Shown: positions 1-8,058 of the stretch, in pieces | Position numbering within the stretch: position 1 is the first letter of the stretch | Layout of the letters: each line of letters starts with the position of its first letter | Assembly (NCBI GenBank): GCA_049964655.1 | Contig: JBMFXC010000063.1 | Span: 1-15,662, forward strand | DNA length: 15,662 bases | Direction: 5' to 3' | DNA from: JAJZJT01 sp049964655 | GTDB lineage: Bacteria; Actinomycetota; Acidimicrobiia; Acidimicrobiales; RAAP-2 | The notes under the pieces: generated by a model | What the model saw: the letters and a program-made list of their open reading frames with translations, nothing else | What the model was told of the DNA's origin: nothing | Database searches by the model: none | Translations under genes and position numbers: made by a program

Positions 1-101
1 CTGCCAAACCACCACCATAGGGACACCCGCCGTGGTGCGGTAGGGCCAATCGTTGTTTGGTTCCGGTGGCCCTGCCTCCGCCAGTGCCAGCCGGTTCCGC
101 C

Positions 102-163
102 GGCCGACACCCGGCCGACACCCGGGCGACGACCATAAGCAGAAGTTTGAAGTCCATAAGCAG
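102..163. repeat. Short direct repeats upstream of the molybdoenzyme operon
   Basis: Two kinds of direct repeat lie in the non-coding leader. GGCCGACACCC occurs twice in tandem at 102-112 and 113-123 (11-bp period), followed by a partial third copy. CCATAAGCAG occurs at 133-142 and 154-163 with a 21-bp offset. The offsets equal one and two helical turns, as expected of operator sites on one face of the helix. The rest of 1-206 shows no gene; it holds a weak inverted repeat (CACCAC 10-15 with GTGGTG 32-37). Binding of a regulator is inference. Confidence 0.4.
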
Positions 164-194
164 CATGGGGGTTCCCGCCACCGGCATGCACCCG

Positions 195-200
195 TATGGT
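195..200 (+). promoter_or_regulatory. Possible -10 element (TATGGT) for leaderless transcription of the operon
   Basis: TATGGT fits the actinobacterial TANNNT -10 pattern. It ends 6 nt before the GTG at 207, which would give a transcript starting at or next to the start codon. No Shine-Dalgarno sequence precedes either this GTG or the in-frame ATG at 186. The matching -35 position (172-177, TTCCCG) is poor, so the call rests on the -10 and its spacing only. Confidence 0.3.
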
Positions 201-206
201 CGCGGG

Positions 207-1763
207 GTGACGGTCGTCGAGGAGCCCACTGCACCCACGGCCGCCCCCCGTTGGGTCAAGGTCCTCGACCAGACCCGCTGCATCGGGTGCCACGCCTGCA
301 CGACGGCGTGCAAGTCCGAGAACCAGGTGCCCGTCGGCGTCACTCGCACCTACGTCAAGTCCGTCGAGATCGGCACGTTCCCCCAGGTCCGACGAGCCTT
401 TCAGGTCACCCGGTGCAACCAGTGCACCGATGCCCCCTGCGTGGCGGCCTGCCCGACGGGTGCCATGCACCGGCGTCCCGACGGCATCGTCGACTTCGAC
501 AAGCGGATCTGCATCGGGTGCAAGGCCTGCATCGCCGCCTGCCCCTACGACGCCATCTTCATCAACCCCGAGGACCACTCGGCCGAAAAGTGCAACTTCT
601 GCGCCCACCGTCTCGACGTGGGGCTCGAGCCGGCCTGTGTGACCGTCTGCCCGACCGAAGCCATCCTGGTCGGGGACTTGCACGACCCGACGTCGAAGGT
701 GGCCAAGATCGTCCAGCGGGAGGCGGTTGCCGTACGCCGGCCTGAGAAGGAGACCCGCCCCGGTCTCTTCTACAAGGGCGCCCACCAGGCCACCCTCGAC
801 CCCCTCGCCGCCCGGCGGCCCACCGGGGGCCTCTTCGCCTGGGCGACCCAGGGCGGCTCGGGCCGTCCGGCGCTCAGCCAGCACGTCGTCTCGGGTCACC
901 CGCGTCACCCGAACTCGAGTGCCGCCACGCTCCTCTCCTACGACGTCCCCCACCAGGCTCCGTGGGGCTGGCGGGTCAGCCTCTACACCTGGACGAAAGG
1001 CCTCGCCGCCGGCGCCTACCTCGTGGCCCTGATGCTGGTGCTGGCCGGGACGATCTCGTGGTCGAGCACGCTGTTCCGCTTCGTCGCACCCACGGTGTCC
1101 CTCGCCTTTCTCGCCGTCACCGGTGCGCTGCTGGTGTGGGACCTGAAGCACCCCATGCGCTTCTGGATGCTCTTCCTCCGTCCGCAGTGGCGCAGCTGGC
1201 TGGTGCGGGGTGGGGTCGTGATCGCCGCGTATGGCGCCGTGCTCACCGCCCAACTGGTCGCCGGCGGTCTGGGCTCGGTCGAGGCGAGCAAGGTCCTGGC
1301 CGGGTTCGGGCTGCCCCTCGGCGTGCTGACCGCGGCCTACACCGCCTTCCTCTTCGCCCAGGCCAAGGCCCGCGACCTCTGGCAGAACCCCATGCTCGCC
1401 CCCCACCTCGTCGTCCAGGCGGTGCTGGTCGGCAGCGCTACCCTCATCCTCGCCGCCGAGGCGCTCGGGACCCACCACGTCCTGCACAACCTGACGCTCG
1501 CCCTGGGCACGGCAGCCGGTGCCCACTTGGCCATGCTGGTGGGCGAGACGCTCCCTCACCACGCCACCGCCCACGGCGAGCTGGCCGTCGACGAGATGAC
1601 CCTGGGGCGCTTCGCCGCCTTCTTCTGGGTCGGGGTCGTGCTGGTCGCTGCCGCCGTGGCCGCCCCGTGGATCGGTGTCGCCGCGGCACCGCTCGCCCTC
1701 GTCGGGCTGTTGGCCCACGAGCACGCCTACGTGCAGGCCGGCCAGTCCGTCCCGCTCGCCTGA
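207..1763 (+). CDS. Fused four-cluster ferredoxin / NrfD membrane subunit of a molybdoenzyme complex
   Basis: This 518-residue protein fuses the two electron-transfer subunits of a DMSO-reductase-family complex. Residues 20-155 carry four [4Fe-4S] motifs with all 16 cysteines: C25/C28/C31 with C148, C35 with C132/C144, and equivalents built from C70/C73/C78/C82, C102/C105/C108/C112 and C129. This is the PsrB/DmsB/NrfC pattern. From about residue 255 an NrfD/PsrC-type domain begins (WGWRVSLYTWTKGLAAGAYL) with about eight membrane helices (roughly 261-283, 290-311, 332-353, 368-386, 398-419, 428-446, 466-486, 488-503). Loops 312-331 and 387-396 are rich in Lys and Arg, so by the positive-inside rule the N-terminal Fe-S domain is cytoplasmic. 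No signal peptide is seen. It should move electrons between the catalytic subunit and the quinone pool. The GTG at 207 was chosen because family homology begins at RWVKVLDQTRC (residue 15); ATG 186 is the alternative. The next gene starts 9 nt after the stop. Confidence 0.9.
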   Translation: MTVVEEPTAPTAAPRWVKVLDQTRCIGCHACTTACKSENQVPVGVTRTYVKSVEIGTFPQVRRAFQVTRCNQCTDAPCVAACPTGAMHRRPDGIVDFDKRICIGCKACIAACPYDAIFINPEDHSAEKCNFCAHRLDVGLEPACVTVCPTEAILVGDLHDPTSKVAKIVQREAVAVRRPEKETRPGLFYKGAHQATLDPLAARRPTGGLFAWATQGGSGRPALSQHVVSGHPRHPNSSAATLLSYDVPHQAPWGWRVSLYTWTKGLAAGAYLVALMLVLAGTISWSSTLFRFVAPTVSLAFLAVTGALLVWDLKHPMRFWMLFLRPQWRSWLVRGGVVIAAYGAVLTAQLVAGGLGSVEASKVLAGFGLPLGVLTAAYTAFLFAQAKARDLWQNPMLAPHLVVQAVLVGSATLILAAEALGTHHVLHNLTLALGTAAGAHLAMLVGETLPHHATAHGELAVDEMTLGRFAAFFWVGVVLVAAAVAAPWIGVAAAPLALVGLLAHEHAYVQAGQSVPLA

Positions 1764-1772
1764 GGAGGACCC

Positions 1773-4700
1773 GTGCCCGACGTCTCTGGCTCGACCGACG
1801 ATGCAACCGACAGCCGTGCTGCCGTCCGAGACAGCCGTGCTGCCGTCCAAGAGGAAGGCCGCGCCGACTGGCGCAGCTCCCTCGACGCCCTCGGGGCACG
1901 AGTGTCTGCGGCCCGGGCCGAGGCCGAGCGCCGCGGCGAGACCTTCTACCCAGGAGCGAGCGGCATCCACCTCGCTGCCTTTCCGCCCAAGGAGCGATGG
2001 GACGACTGGGTCGAGCTCGACTCGCGGGCCTGGCCCGAACGGGTCGAGCATCGCTCGATGCTCGTCCCCACGACGTGCTTCAACTGCGAGTCCGCCTGTG
2101 GCCTGCTCGCCTACGTCGACCGCGACACGCTCCAGGTCCGCAAGTTCGAGGGAAACCCGGCCCACCCCGGGTCGCGGGGACGTAACTGTGCCAAGGGGCC
2201 GGCGACCATCAACCAGGTCACCGACCCCGACCGCATCCTCTACCCCCTGCGCCGGGCCGGTGCCCGGGGCGAGGGGAAGTGGGAGCGGACGACCTGGGAC
2301 GAAGCACTCGACGCCATCGCCGCCCGCATCCGCACGGCCATCGTGGAGGGACGCCAGAACGAGGTGATGATCCACATCGGCCGCCCCGGCGAGGATGGCT
2401 TCACCGAGCGGGTGCTCGCCTCCTGGGGCGTGGACGGGCACAACTCCCACACCAACGTGTGCTCGAGCGGCGGCCGGACCGGCTTCCAGTTCTGGACGGG
2501 CATCGACCGTCCCAGTCCCGACTACGCCAACGCCGAAGTCATCTTCCTGATCAGCGCCCACCTCGAGACGGGCCACTACTTCAACCCCCACGCCCAGCGG
2601 ATCACCGAGGCCCGGGCCAGGGGAGCGAAGCTGGTGGTCGTCGACACCCGGTTGTCGAACACCGCCACCCACGCCGACTACTGGCTGTCCCCCCACCCCG
2701 GCTCCGAGGCCGCCATCAACCTGGCCATCGCCCGTCACCTCATCACGACCGACCAGGTCGACTGGGAGTTCATCCGGCGGTGGTGGAACTGGCAGGAGTA
2801 CCTGGCAGCCCGCCGGGCCGACGAGCCGCAGACCTTCGAGACCTTCCGGCGTGCCCTCGCCGAGGAGTACGACGGCTACACGTTCGAGCTGGCCGCCAAC
2901 GAGTCGGGCATCTCGGCTGACACCCTCGCCGAAGTGGCCGAGCTCGTCGCCCGGGCCGGCCACCGCTTCGCCTGCCACAGCTGGCGCTCGGCGGCGGCGG
3001 GCAACCTCGGCGGCTGGCAGGTCAGCCGCACCCTCTTCTTCCTGGCCGCCCTGCTCGGTGCCGTCGCCACCGAGGGGGGGACCTTCCCCAACGCCTACAC
3101 CAAGTTCGTTCCCAAGCCCATCTACACCCCGCCGCACCCCGGGGTGTGGCAGGAGCTCTCCTGGCCGGTCGAGTACCCGCTCGCCCAGAACGAGCTGAGC
3201 TTCCTCCTGCCGCACTTCCTGAAGGACGGACGGGGCCGGCTCGACACCTACTTCTCGCGCGTCTACAACCCGGTGTGGACCAACCCTGATGGCCTCAGCT
3301 GGATGGAGGTGCTGACCGACGAGGAGAAGATCGGCTGCTACGTCGCTCTCACCCCCACGTGGAACGAGTCGGCGTACTTCGCCGACTGGGTGCTGCCGAT
3401 GGGGCACGCCTCCGAGCGCCACGACACCCACTCCTACGAGCAGTACGACGGGCAGTGGGTGGGCTTCCGCCAGCCCGTCCTCCGCGCCGCCCGCCAGCGC
3501 CTGGGTGAGACCGTCACCGACACCCGCGAGGTCAACCCCGGCGAGGTGTGGGAGGAGAACGAGTTCTACATCGAGCTGTCGTGGCGCATCGACCCCGACG
3601 GAAGCCTGGGCATCCGCCAGTACCACGAGTCGCGCGCCCACCCCGGCGAGAAGCTCACCGTCGACGAGTACTACGGCTGGATGTTCGACCACTCGGTCCC
3701 CGGGCTCCCCGAGGCGGCTGCCGCCGAAGGGCTCACCCCGCTCGAGTACATGCGCCGCTACGGCGCCTTCGAGATCGCCCGGGGCCGGGGCGCGGTGTTC
3801 GACGAGCCGGTCGCCGAAGGCGAGCTCGCGGACACGGCGACGAGTCCGATCGGTCGTGTCTACACGACGGCGCCCAAGCCCGACGACCCCAACATCGTCC
3901 CCGTGGGCGCCCCACCCCCCGACGACGCCGGTCGCAGGCCGGTCGGGGTCGAGGTCGACGGCGTGGTGCGGCGCGGCTTCCCCACCCCCTCGGGGCGGCT
4001 CGAGTTCTACTCGTCGACGCTGGCGGCGTGGGGGTGGCCCGAGCACGCGCTTCCCGGCTACATCCGCAGCCATGTCCACCCCGACAACCTGGCCCCGGAC
4101 CAGCTGGTGCTGCTCTCGACGTTCCGACTGCCCACCCAGATCCACACCCGCTCGGCCAACTCCAAGTGGCTCGACGAGCTCTCGCACACGAACCCGGTGT
4201 GGGTCCATCCGCGAGACGCCGCCCGGTTGGGCATCGACACCACCGGCGACCTCGTGCGGGTCGAGACCGAGATCGGCTACTTCGTCGCCAAGGCGTGGAT
4301 CACCGAGGGGATCCGTCCCGGAGTGGTCGCCTGCTCGCACCACATGGGGCGGTGGAAGCTCACCGGCCACGACCACGTCCGCCCCGGCGGCATGATGGCA
4401 ACGGTCGCGTTGCGGCGTGAAGGCGAGGGGTGGGCGATGCACACCACCGAGCGGGTCGGGCCACACGACTCTTCCGACCCTGACAGCCGGCGCATCTGGT
4501 GGTCGGACACCGGCGTGCACCAGAACCTGACCTTCCCCGTCCATCCCGACCCCATCTCGGGCATGCACTGCTGGCACCAGGCCGTCCGCGTCCGTCCCGC
4601 CGAGCCCGGTGACGCCCACGGCGACATCGCCGTCGACACCGAGCGGGCCCGGGCCGTCTACCGCGAGTGGATGACCCGCACCCGGCCGGCCGGGTCCTAC

Positions 4701-4790
4701 TCCCCCGACGGCACCCGACGACCGTCGTGGCTGATGCGACCCCTACGCCCGGTGGCATCCACATACGCGCTGCCCACCTCCCCGCCGTGA
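1773..4790 (+). CDS. Molybdopterin catalytic subunit, DMSO-reductase family (polysulfide/thiosulfate reductase- or sulfite dehydrogenase-like)
   Basis: This 1005-residue protein is the catalytic subunit of the complex. An N-terminal [4Fe-4S] site is formed by C102, C105, C109 and C139 (CFNCESACG ... NCAKG). C230, in SHTNVCSSGGRTG, is the likely molybdenum ligand, which puts it with the cysteine-ligated enzymes (Psr/Phs/Ttr/Nap type) rather than serine-ligated DMSO reductase. The C-terminal molybdopterin dinucleotide-binding domain spans about 770-960 (LSTFRLPTQIHTRSANSKW, then the SHHMGRW stretch). The length exceeds PsrA (about 760) and is nearer SoeA, TtrA or ArrA. There is no twin-arginine signal: the N-terminus is acidic and Ala-rich, with a tandem seven-residue duplication at 13-26. 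The enzyme is therefore expected in the cytoplasm. The GTG start has a strong AGGAGG at 1763-1768. Its stop overlaps the start of the TorD gene. The substrate is not determined by sequence; sulfite, polysulfide, thiosulfate or another oxyanion are all possible. Confidence 0.88.
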   Translation: MPDVSGSTDDATDSRAAVRDSRAAVQEEGRADWRSSLDALGARVSAARAEAERRGETFYPGASGIHLAAFPPKERWDDWVELDSRAWPERVEHRSMLVPTTCFNCESACGLLAYVDRDTLQVRKFEGNPAHPGSRGRNCAKGPATINQVTDPDRILYPLRRAGARGEGKWERTTWDEALDAIAARIRTAIVEGRQNEVMIHIGRPGEDGFTERVLASWGVDGHNSHTNVCSSGGRTGFQFWTGIDRPSPDYANAEVIFLISAHLETGHYFNPHAQRITEARARGAKLVVVDTRLSNTATHADYWLSPHPGSEAAINLAIARHLITTDQVDWEFIRRWWNWQEYLAARRADEPQTFETFRRALAEEYDGYTFELAANESGISADTLAEVAELVARAGHRFACHSWRSAAAGNLGGWQVSRTLFFLAALLGAVATEGGTFPNAYTKFVPKPIYTPPHPGVWQELSWPVEYPLAQNELSFLLPHFLKDGRGRLDTYFSRVYNPVWTNPDGLSWMEVLTDEEKIGCYVALTPTWNESAYFADWVLPMGHASERHDTHSYEQYDGQWVGFRQPVLRAARQRLGETVTDTREVNPGEVWEENEFYIELSWRIDPDGSLGIRQYHESRAHPGEKLTVDEYYGWMFDHSVPGLPEAAAAEGLTPLEYMRRYGAFEIARGRGAVFDEPVAEGELADTATSPIGRVYTTAPKPDDPNIVPVGAPPPDDAGRRPVGVEVDGVVRRGFPTPSGRLEFYSSTLAAWGWPEHALPGYIRSHVHPDNLAPDQLVLLSTFRLPTQIHTRSANSKWLDELSHTNPVWVHPRDAARLGIDTTGDLVRVETEIGYFVAKAWITEGIRPGVVACSHHMGRWKLTGHDHVRPGGMMATVALRREGEGWAMHTTERVGPHDSSDPDSRRIWWSDTGVHQNLTFPVHPDPISGMHCWHQAVRVRPAEPGDAHGDIAVDTERARAVYREWMTRTRPAGSYSPDGTRRPSWLMRPLRPVASTYALPTSPP
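1809..1848 (+). repeat. In-frame 21-bp tandem duplication near the start of the catalytic-subunit gene
   Basis: GACAGCCGTGCTGCCGTCC occurs at 1809-1827 and again at 1830-1848, an offset of 21 bp. It encodes DSRAAVR followed by DSRAAVQ (residues 13-26). The copies are identical over 19 bp, so the duplication looks recent or is a slippage site. It lies ahead of the first conserved cysteine, in a region unlikely to be structured. Confidence 0.85.
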
Positions 4791-5833
4791 CACCGAGCTG
4801 TGCCCCCGGCGCCGACGTCGCACCGAGCGGGGCTCCCACCACCGGGGCCGTACCGGACGGGGCGCCCGCCACTGGGGCGCCCGGCGCCGGCCGGTGGGAG
4901 CTCTTGCGGGCCCTGGGTGCCGTGGTGGGGGCTGTCCCGCCGTCGGCCGACCAGCTCCTCGACGCCCTCGGCCTGCCACGGTGGTCCCGTGCCGAGCACA
5001 CGCAGGTCTTCACCCTCGAGCTCCCGCCGTTCGCCTCGGTCCATCTCGGTCCCGAAGGAAAGCTCGGCGGGGAAGGTGCCGACCGGGTGGCCGGCTTGTG
5101 GCGCGCCCTCGACCTCGAGCCTCCTTTCGATGCCGACCACCTCGGGACCCTGCTCGCCCTGCTCGCCGAAGTGGGAGAGGCAGCAGAGGCGTCCGCTTCC
5201 GACGTGACCCGCCGACGCCTCGACCACGCTCGTGCCACGCTCCTCTGGGAGCACCTGTGGTGCTGGGTCCCCGGCTACCTGGCCGCCCTCCGCCGCCACC
5301 ACCCGGCAGCCTCCCCGTGGGCCGAGCTCACCGCACGAGCGCTCGCCCGCGAGGCCGCCGCCACCGAGCCTGCCACCGCGCTGCCCCTCGCCCTGCGGTC
5401 AGCCCCGGCCCCGCTGTCGACCGACGTCTCGGCGAACGAGCTCCTCGACGCCCTCACCGTCCCAGTGCGCACCGGGTTCGTGCTCACCGCATCGGACCTG
5501 GCCGCGGCGGCCGGGGCCGTCGGAGCCGGCCTTCGACGGGGGGAACGGCGCTTCGCCCTCGGCGCGCTCCTCGAGCAGGATCCCGCCGGCACGCTCGGCT
5601 GGCTCTCCGACCACGCCGCCGGCTGGGCCCGGCGCCACCGCTGCCAGCCTCCGGTCGCCCACGACCCGGCCCCGTGGTGGGCAGCCCGGGCGTCGCACAC
5701 CGCCGGGGTCCTCGCCGACGTGGCCGACGTGGCCCACCAGGCCGAGCGCGCTCGAACCGGCGGCCGTCAAGCGTCCGGCGTCATCGACGTGTCGAGCGGT
5801 GGCGGACCAGTGCAGTACGCCCGGCGACGATGA
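4787..5833 (+). CDS. TorD/DmsD-family molybdoenzyme maturation chaperone, extended
   Basis: This is a 348-residue chaperone, expected to bind the apo catalytic subunit and promote cofactor insertion. The TorD core is recognisable at about 100-190: a DADHLGTLLALLAEVGE helix (116-131) and then TLLWEHLWCWVPGYLAAL (151-168), the usual family signature. It is longer than the common family length of about 200 residues. The N-terminus (about 5-35) is an Ala/Pro/Gly/Thr low-complexity stretch. A C-terminal part (about 215-345) contains TGFVLTASDLAAAAGAVGAG and RRGERRFALGALLEQDP, which resembles the ends of long actinobacterial TorD-like proteins. The GTG start overlaps the upstream TGA as GTGA, indicating translational coupling and fixing the start. 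An ATG at 4667 in the same frame would need a 124-bp overlap and is less likely. The 3' end overlaps the convergent MFS gene by 53 bp. The lack of a Tat signal on its probable client suggests a role in cofactor loading rather than export proofreading. Confidence 0.85.
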   Translation: MTPSCAPGADVAPSGAPTTGAVPDGAPATGAPGAGRWELLRALGAVVGAVPPSADQLLDALGLPRWSRAEHTQVFTLELPPFASVHLGPEGKLGGEGADRVAGLWRALDLEPPFDADHLGTLLALLAEVGEAAEASASDVTRRRLDHARATLLWEHLWCWVPGYLAALRRHHPAASPWAELTARALAREAAATEPATALPLALRSAPAPLSTDVSANELLDALTVPVRTGFVLTASDLAAAAGAVGAGLRRGERRFALGALLEQDPAGTLGWLSDHAAGWARRHRCQPPVAHDPAPWWAARASHTAGVLADVADVAHQAERARTGGRQASGVIDVSSGGGPVQYARRR

Positions 5834-6989
5834 CGAGCGCCGCGCCGAGGGCGGCCACGCCGTCCAGCGTCCACGCCGCCCCGAAGGACCAGTGAGCGGC
5901 CACCAGCCCGAAGGTCACCGGCCCGAGGGCGCCAGCCAGACGACCGCCAACCTGGGTGATCGACGTGGCACGTGCCGGCGCATCGGCGTGGCTGCGTACC
6001 ACGGCGAAGTTGAACACCCCGTTCCACCCCCAGCCGGCACCGTAGGCGAGCAGCACGCCGAGCACGTAGAGCACCGGCAGACCGGTGGCTGAGCCGATCG
6101 CCAACACGACGTACCCGGCGCTGCCCACGGCGAGCAGCACGGCCGTTGCCGTGAAGTGCGCGCCGCCGCGACGGTCGGCTCGAGCGCCGGCGACGAGCCG
6201 ACCGGCGACGGCTACCGCTCCCCCGAGGGCGGCGAGCAGCCCGGCGTGCGAGGACGACAGCCCGTCGTGGACCGCCGAGGTGACGATGAACGCCGTCATA
6301 CCGCTGGCGGCGAAGACCCCGAGACCGAACCCCACCGCCAGGATGACGAGTGGGCGGAGGGAGCCGGGGGCCGGTACGACCACCGGGCGGCTGCGTCGTT
6401 CGGCCAGGCTCGTTCGAGGTCGCGGGACGGAGACGGCCGCCGCCACCGCCAGCACGGCGGCGGCGACGAACGCCCAGCGCCAGCCGACGGTGAGCGCCAG
6501 AGCAGGGACGGCGACGCCACCGCAAAGGGCAGCAAAGGGGACCGCTGCCTGCTTGACGCCGAAGGCCAGACCCTGGCGGGTGGGCGGCGTACGCCGAGCG
6601 AGGAACAGGTTGGCCGCTGGCTGGATGGCCGAGCTGACCAGCCCGGCGACGAAGAGCAGCCCCACCAGCACGCCCCACGACGGCGCCACCACGCCGACCA
6701 GCAGTTGCACCGCCGCGGCGGCGAGGGCGGCCGCTCGCATCACCCGTACACCACCCACCGTCTCGGCGAGGCGCCCGAAGGGAACGGACCCGAGGCTCGC
6801 ACCGAGGTAGTAGACGGAGACGGCGATCCCGAGGCCTGCCGTGCCGAAGTGGAGCGACGCCCGCATCTGGACGGCGAGGGAGCCGACCAGGAACACCGTG
6901 AAGGAGCCGGCCACGGTGGCTGCCGTCGCCGAGGACACGTCACGCACGGCCTGGCGGTGGGCGACTGTCTGTGCGAAGCGGCGTGCCAC
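5781..6989 (-). CDS. MFS transporter
   Basis: This 402-residue membrane protein has about 12 hydrophobic helices and major facilitator features. Motif A (GRLAETVGGVRVM, residues 72-84) sits in the loop between helices 2 and 3, and a related loop (GRLVAGARADRRGG, 263-276) sits in the second half. A basic central loop at about 189-212 separates the two six-helix halves. The substrate cannot be assigned; drug, organic anion or metabolite efflux or uptake are all possible. The GTG start is supported by GGGAGGA (6998-7004 on the opposite strand) 8 nt upstream. The gene converges on and overlaps the TorD gene, and is divergent from the epoxide hydrolase gene across 106 bp, so it might share control with the latter. 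Confidence 0.85.
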   Translation of the reverse strand: MARRFAQTVAHRQAVRDVSSATAATVAGSFTVFLVGSLAVQMRASLHFGTAGLGIAVSVYYLGASLGSVPFGRLAETVGGVRVMRAAALAAAAVQLLVGVVAPSWGVLVGLLFVAGLVSSAIQPAANLFLARRTPPTRQGLAFGVKQAAVPFAALCGGVAVPALALTVGWRWAFVAAAVLAVAAAVSVPRPRTSLAERRSRPVVVPAPGSLRPLVILAVGFGLGVFAASGMTAFIVTSAVHDGLSSSHAGLLAALGGAVAVAGRLVAGARADRRGGAHFTATAVLLAVGSAGYVVLAIGSATGLPVLYVLGVLLAYGAGWGWNGVFNFAVVRSHADAPARATSITQVGGRLAGALGPVTFGLVAAHWSFGAAWTLDGVAALGAALVIVAGRTALVRHRSTRR

Positions 6990-7095
6990 TGCCCCGATCC
7001 TCCCACCTTGCCAAGGAGGCGCGAGCTTCTGGGTGTCGGGCTCCGTAAGCTCCCGTCAGGTGCCCCGACTGGTGCACCGCGACGAAGGAGGCACC
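6990..7095. promoter_or_regulatory. Divergent promoter region between the MFS and epoxide hydrolase genes
   Basis: This 106-bp region must hold promoters for both genes. Each has a clear ribosome binding site: GGGAGGA on the minus strand at 7004-6998, and AAGGAGG on the plus strand at 7085-7091, 4 nt before the GTG. TAAGCT at 7046-7051 is a possible plus-strand -10 element and would leave a leader of about 38 nt. No convincing -35 or operator symmetry was seen. Confidence 0.35.
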
Positions 7096-8058
7096 GTGCC
7101 CATCGCACACCGCACCGTCGAGGCCAACGGCATCCGTCTCCACCTCGCCGAGGCCGGCGAAGGACCCCTCGTCTTGCTGCTCCACGGCTGGCCCGAGCTG
7201 TGGTACTCCTACCGCCACCAGCTCGAGGCACTGGCTGAGGCCGGTTACCACGCCGTCGCGCCCGACCAGCGCGGCTACGGGCGCTCGGACGCCCCCTGGG
7301 ACGTCGCCGCGTACACCCTCTGCCACCTGGCGGGCGATGCCGTCGCCGTCGCCGACATCCTGGGCGCCGACCGCTTTGCCGTCGTCGGTCACGACTGGGG
7401 CTCCCCGGTGGCCTCGACCGTCGGGCTGTTCCGCCCAGACCGAGTGCGCGGGGTTGCCCTCCTCAGCGTTCCCTATACGCCGCGGGGGGACGTCGACCAG
7501 CTCACCGGCCTCACCCGCCGGCTGGGTCCTCGGAACTACCAGGTGTACTTCCAAGAGCCTGGCGTTGCCGAGACCGCCCTCGAGGCCGACGTGCGCGCCT
7601 CGGTGGTGACACTGCTCGTCGGGCTCTCGGGGGACACCCCCCGGCGCGGGCTGCTCGCCGAGGTCACGACGGCAGCCGACCTCGTCCCCGACCTCGGCGA
7701 CCTCCCCCTACCGCCGTGGCTGACCGAGGAGGACGTAGGGGTCTACGTCGCCGAGCACCGCCGGGCCGGCTTCCGGGGCGGGCTCAATTGGTACCGGAAC
7801 GCCCGCCGCAATTGGGAGCTCCTCGCCGCCTGGCACCGCGCGCCGCTGCTCGTCCCCTCGCTCTTCGTCGGAGGGGACCGCGATCCGGTGCTCGCCTGGC
7901 CCGGCTTCGCCGACCTGGTGGCGTCCTTGCGCGAGTACTCGATGCCCGGGCTGACCCGGGCCGTCGTCCTCGAGGGGTGCGGGCACTGGACCGAGCAGGA
8001 GCGGCCCGACGAGGTGAGCGGGCTCCTCCTCGACTTCCTGGCCGACCTGCCCGCGTGA
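7096..8058 (+). CDS. Epoxide hydrolase-type alpha/beta hydrolase
   Basis: This 320-residue cytoplasmic enzyme has the alpha/beta-hydrolase fold and the residue set of epoxide hydrolases. HGWP (30-33) supplies the oxyanion hole. The nucleophile is D100 in GHDWGSP, so it is an Asp-type enzyme (epoxide hydrolase or dehalogenase-like) and not a serine esterase. D263 (GGDRDP) and H297 (GCGHW) complete the triad. Two cap tyrosines at plausible positions, Y151 (YQVYF) and Y233 (NWYRN), would activate the epoxide oxygen, which favours epoxide hydrolase over haloalkane dehalogenase. The length matches the bacterial family. The GTG start is chosen for AAGGAGG 4 nt upstream and because homology begins a few residues later (TVEANGIRLH). 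A stem-loop follows the stop directly, so it is probably a single-gene transcript. The natural substrate is unknown. Confidence 0.9.
   Translation: MPIAHRTVEANGIRLHLAEAGEGPLVLLLHGWPELWYSYRHQLEALAEAGYHAVAPDQRGYGRSDAPWDVAAYTLCHLAGDAVAVADILGADRFAVVGHDWGSPVASTVGLFRPDRVRGVALLSVPYTPRGDVDQLTGLTRRLGPRNYQVYFQEPGVAETALEADVRASVVTLLVGLSGDTPRRGLLAEVTTAADLVPDLGDLPLPPWLTEEDVGVYVAEHRRAGFRGGLNWYRNARRNWELLAAWHRAPLLVPSLFVGGDRDPVLAWPGFADLVASLREYSMPGLTRAVVLEGCGHWTEQERPDEVSGLLLDFLADLPA

Noticed and set aside
4..60. Nested inverted repeats CCAAAC/GTTTGG and CACCAC/GTGGTG at the window start
   Set aside because: The inner stem is only 6 bp with a 16-nt loop and the outer one is separated by a large bulge. It could be the terminator of an unseen upstream gene but is too weak to call.
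57..206. Upstream extension of the Fe-S/NrfD protein to a TTG at 57
   Set aside because: The added residues are Pro/Ala/Arg/Ser-rich with no homology, and the stretch contains the promoter-like repeats.
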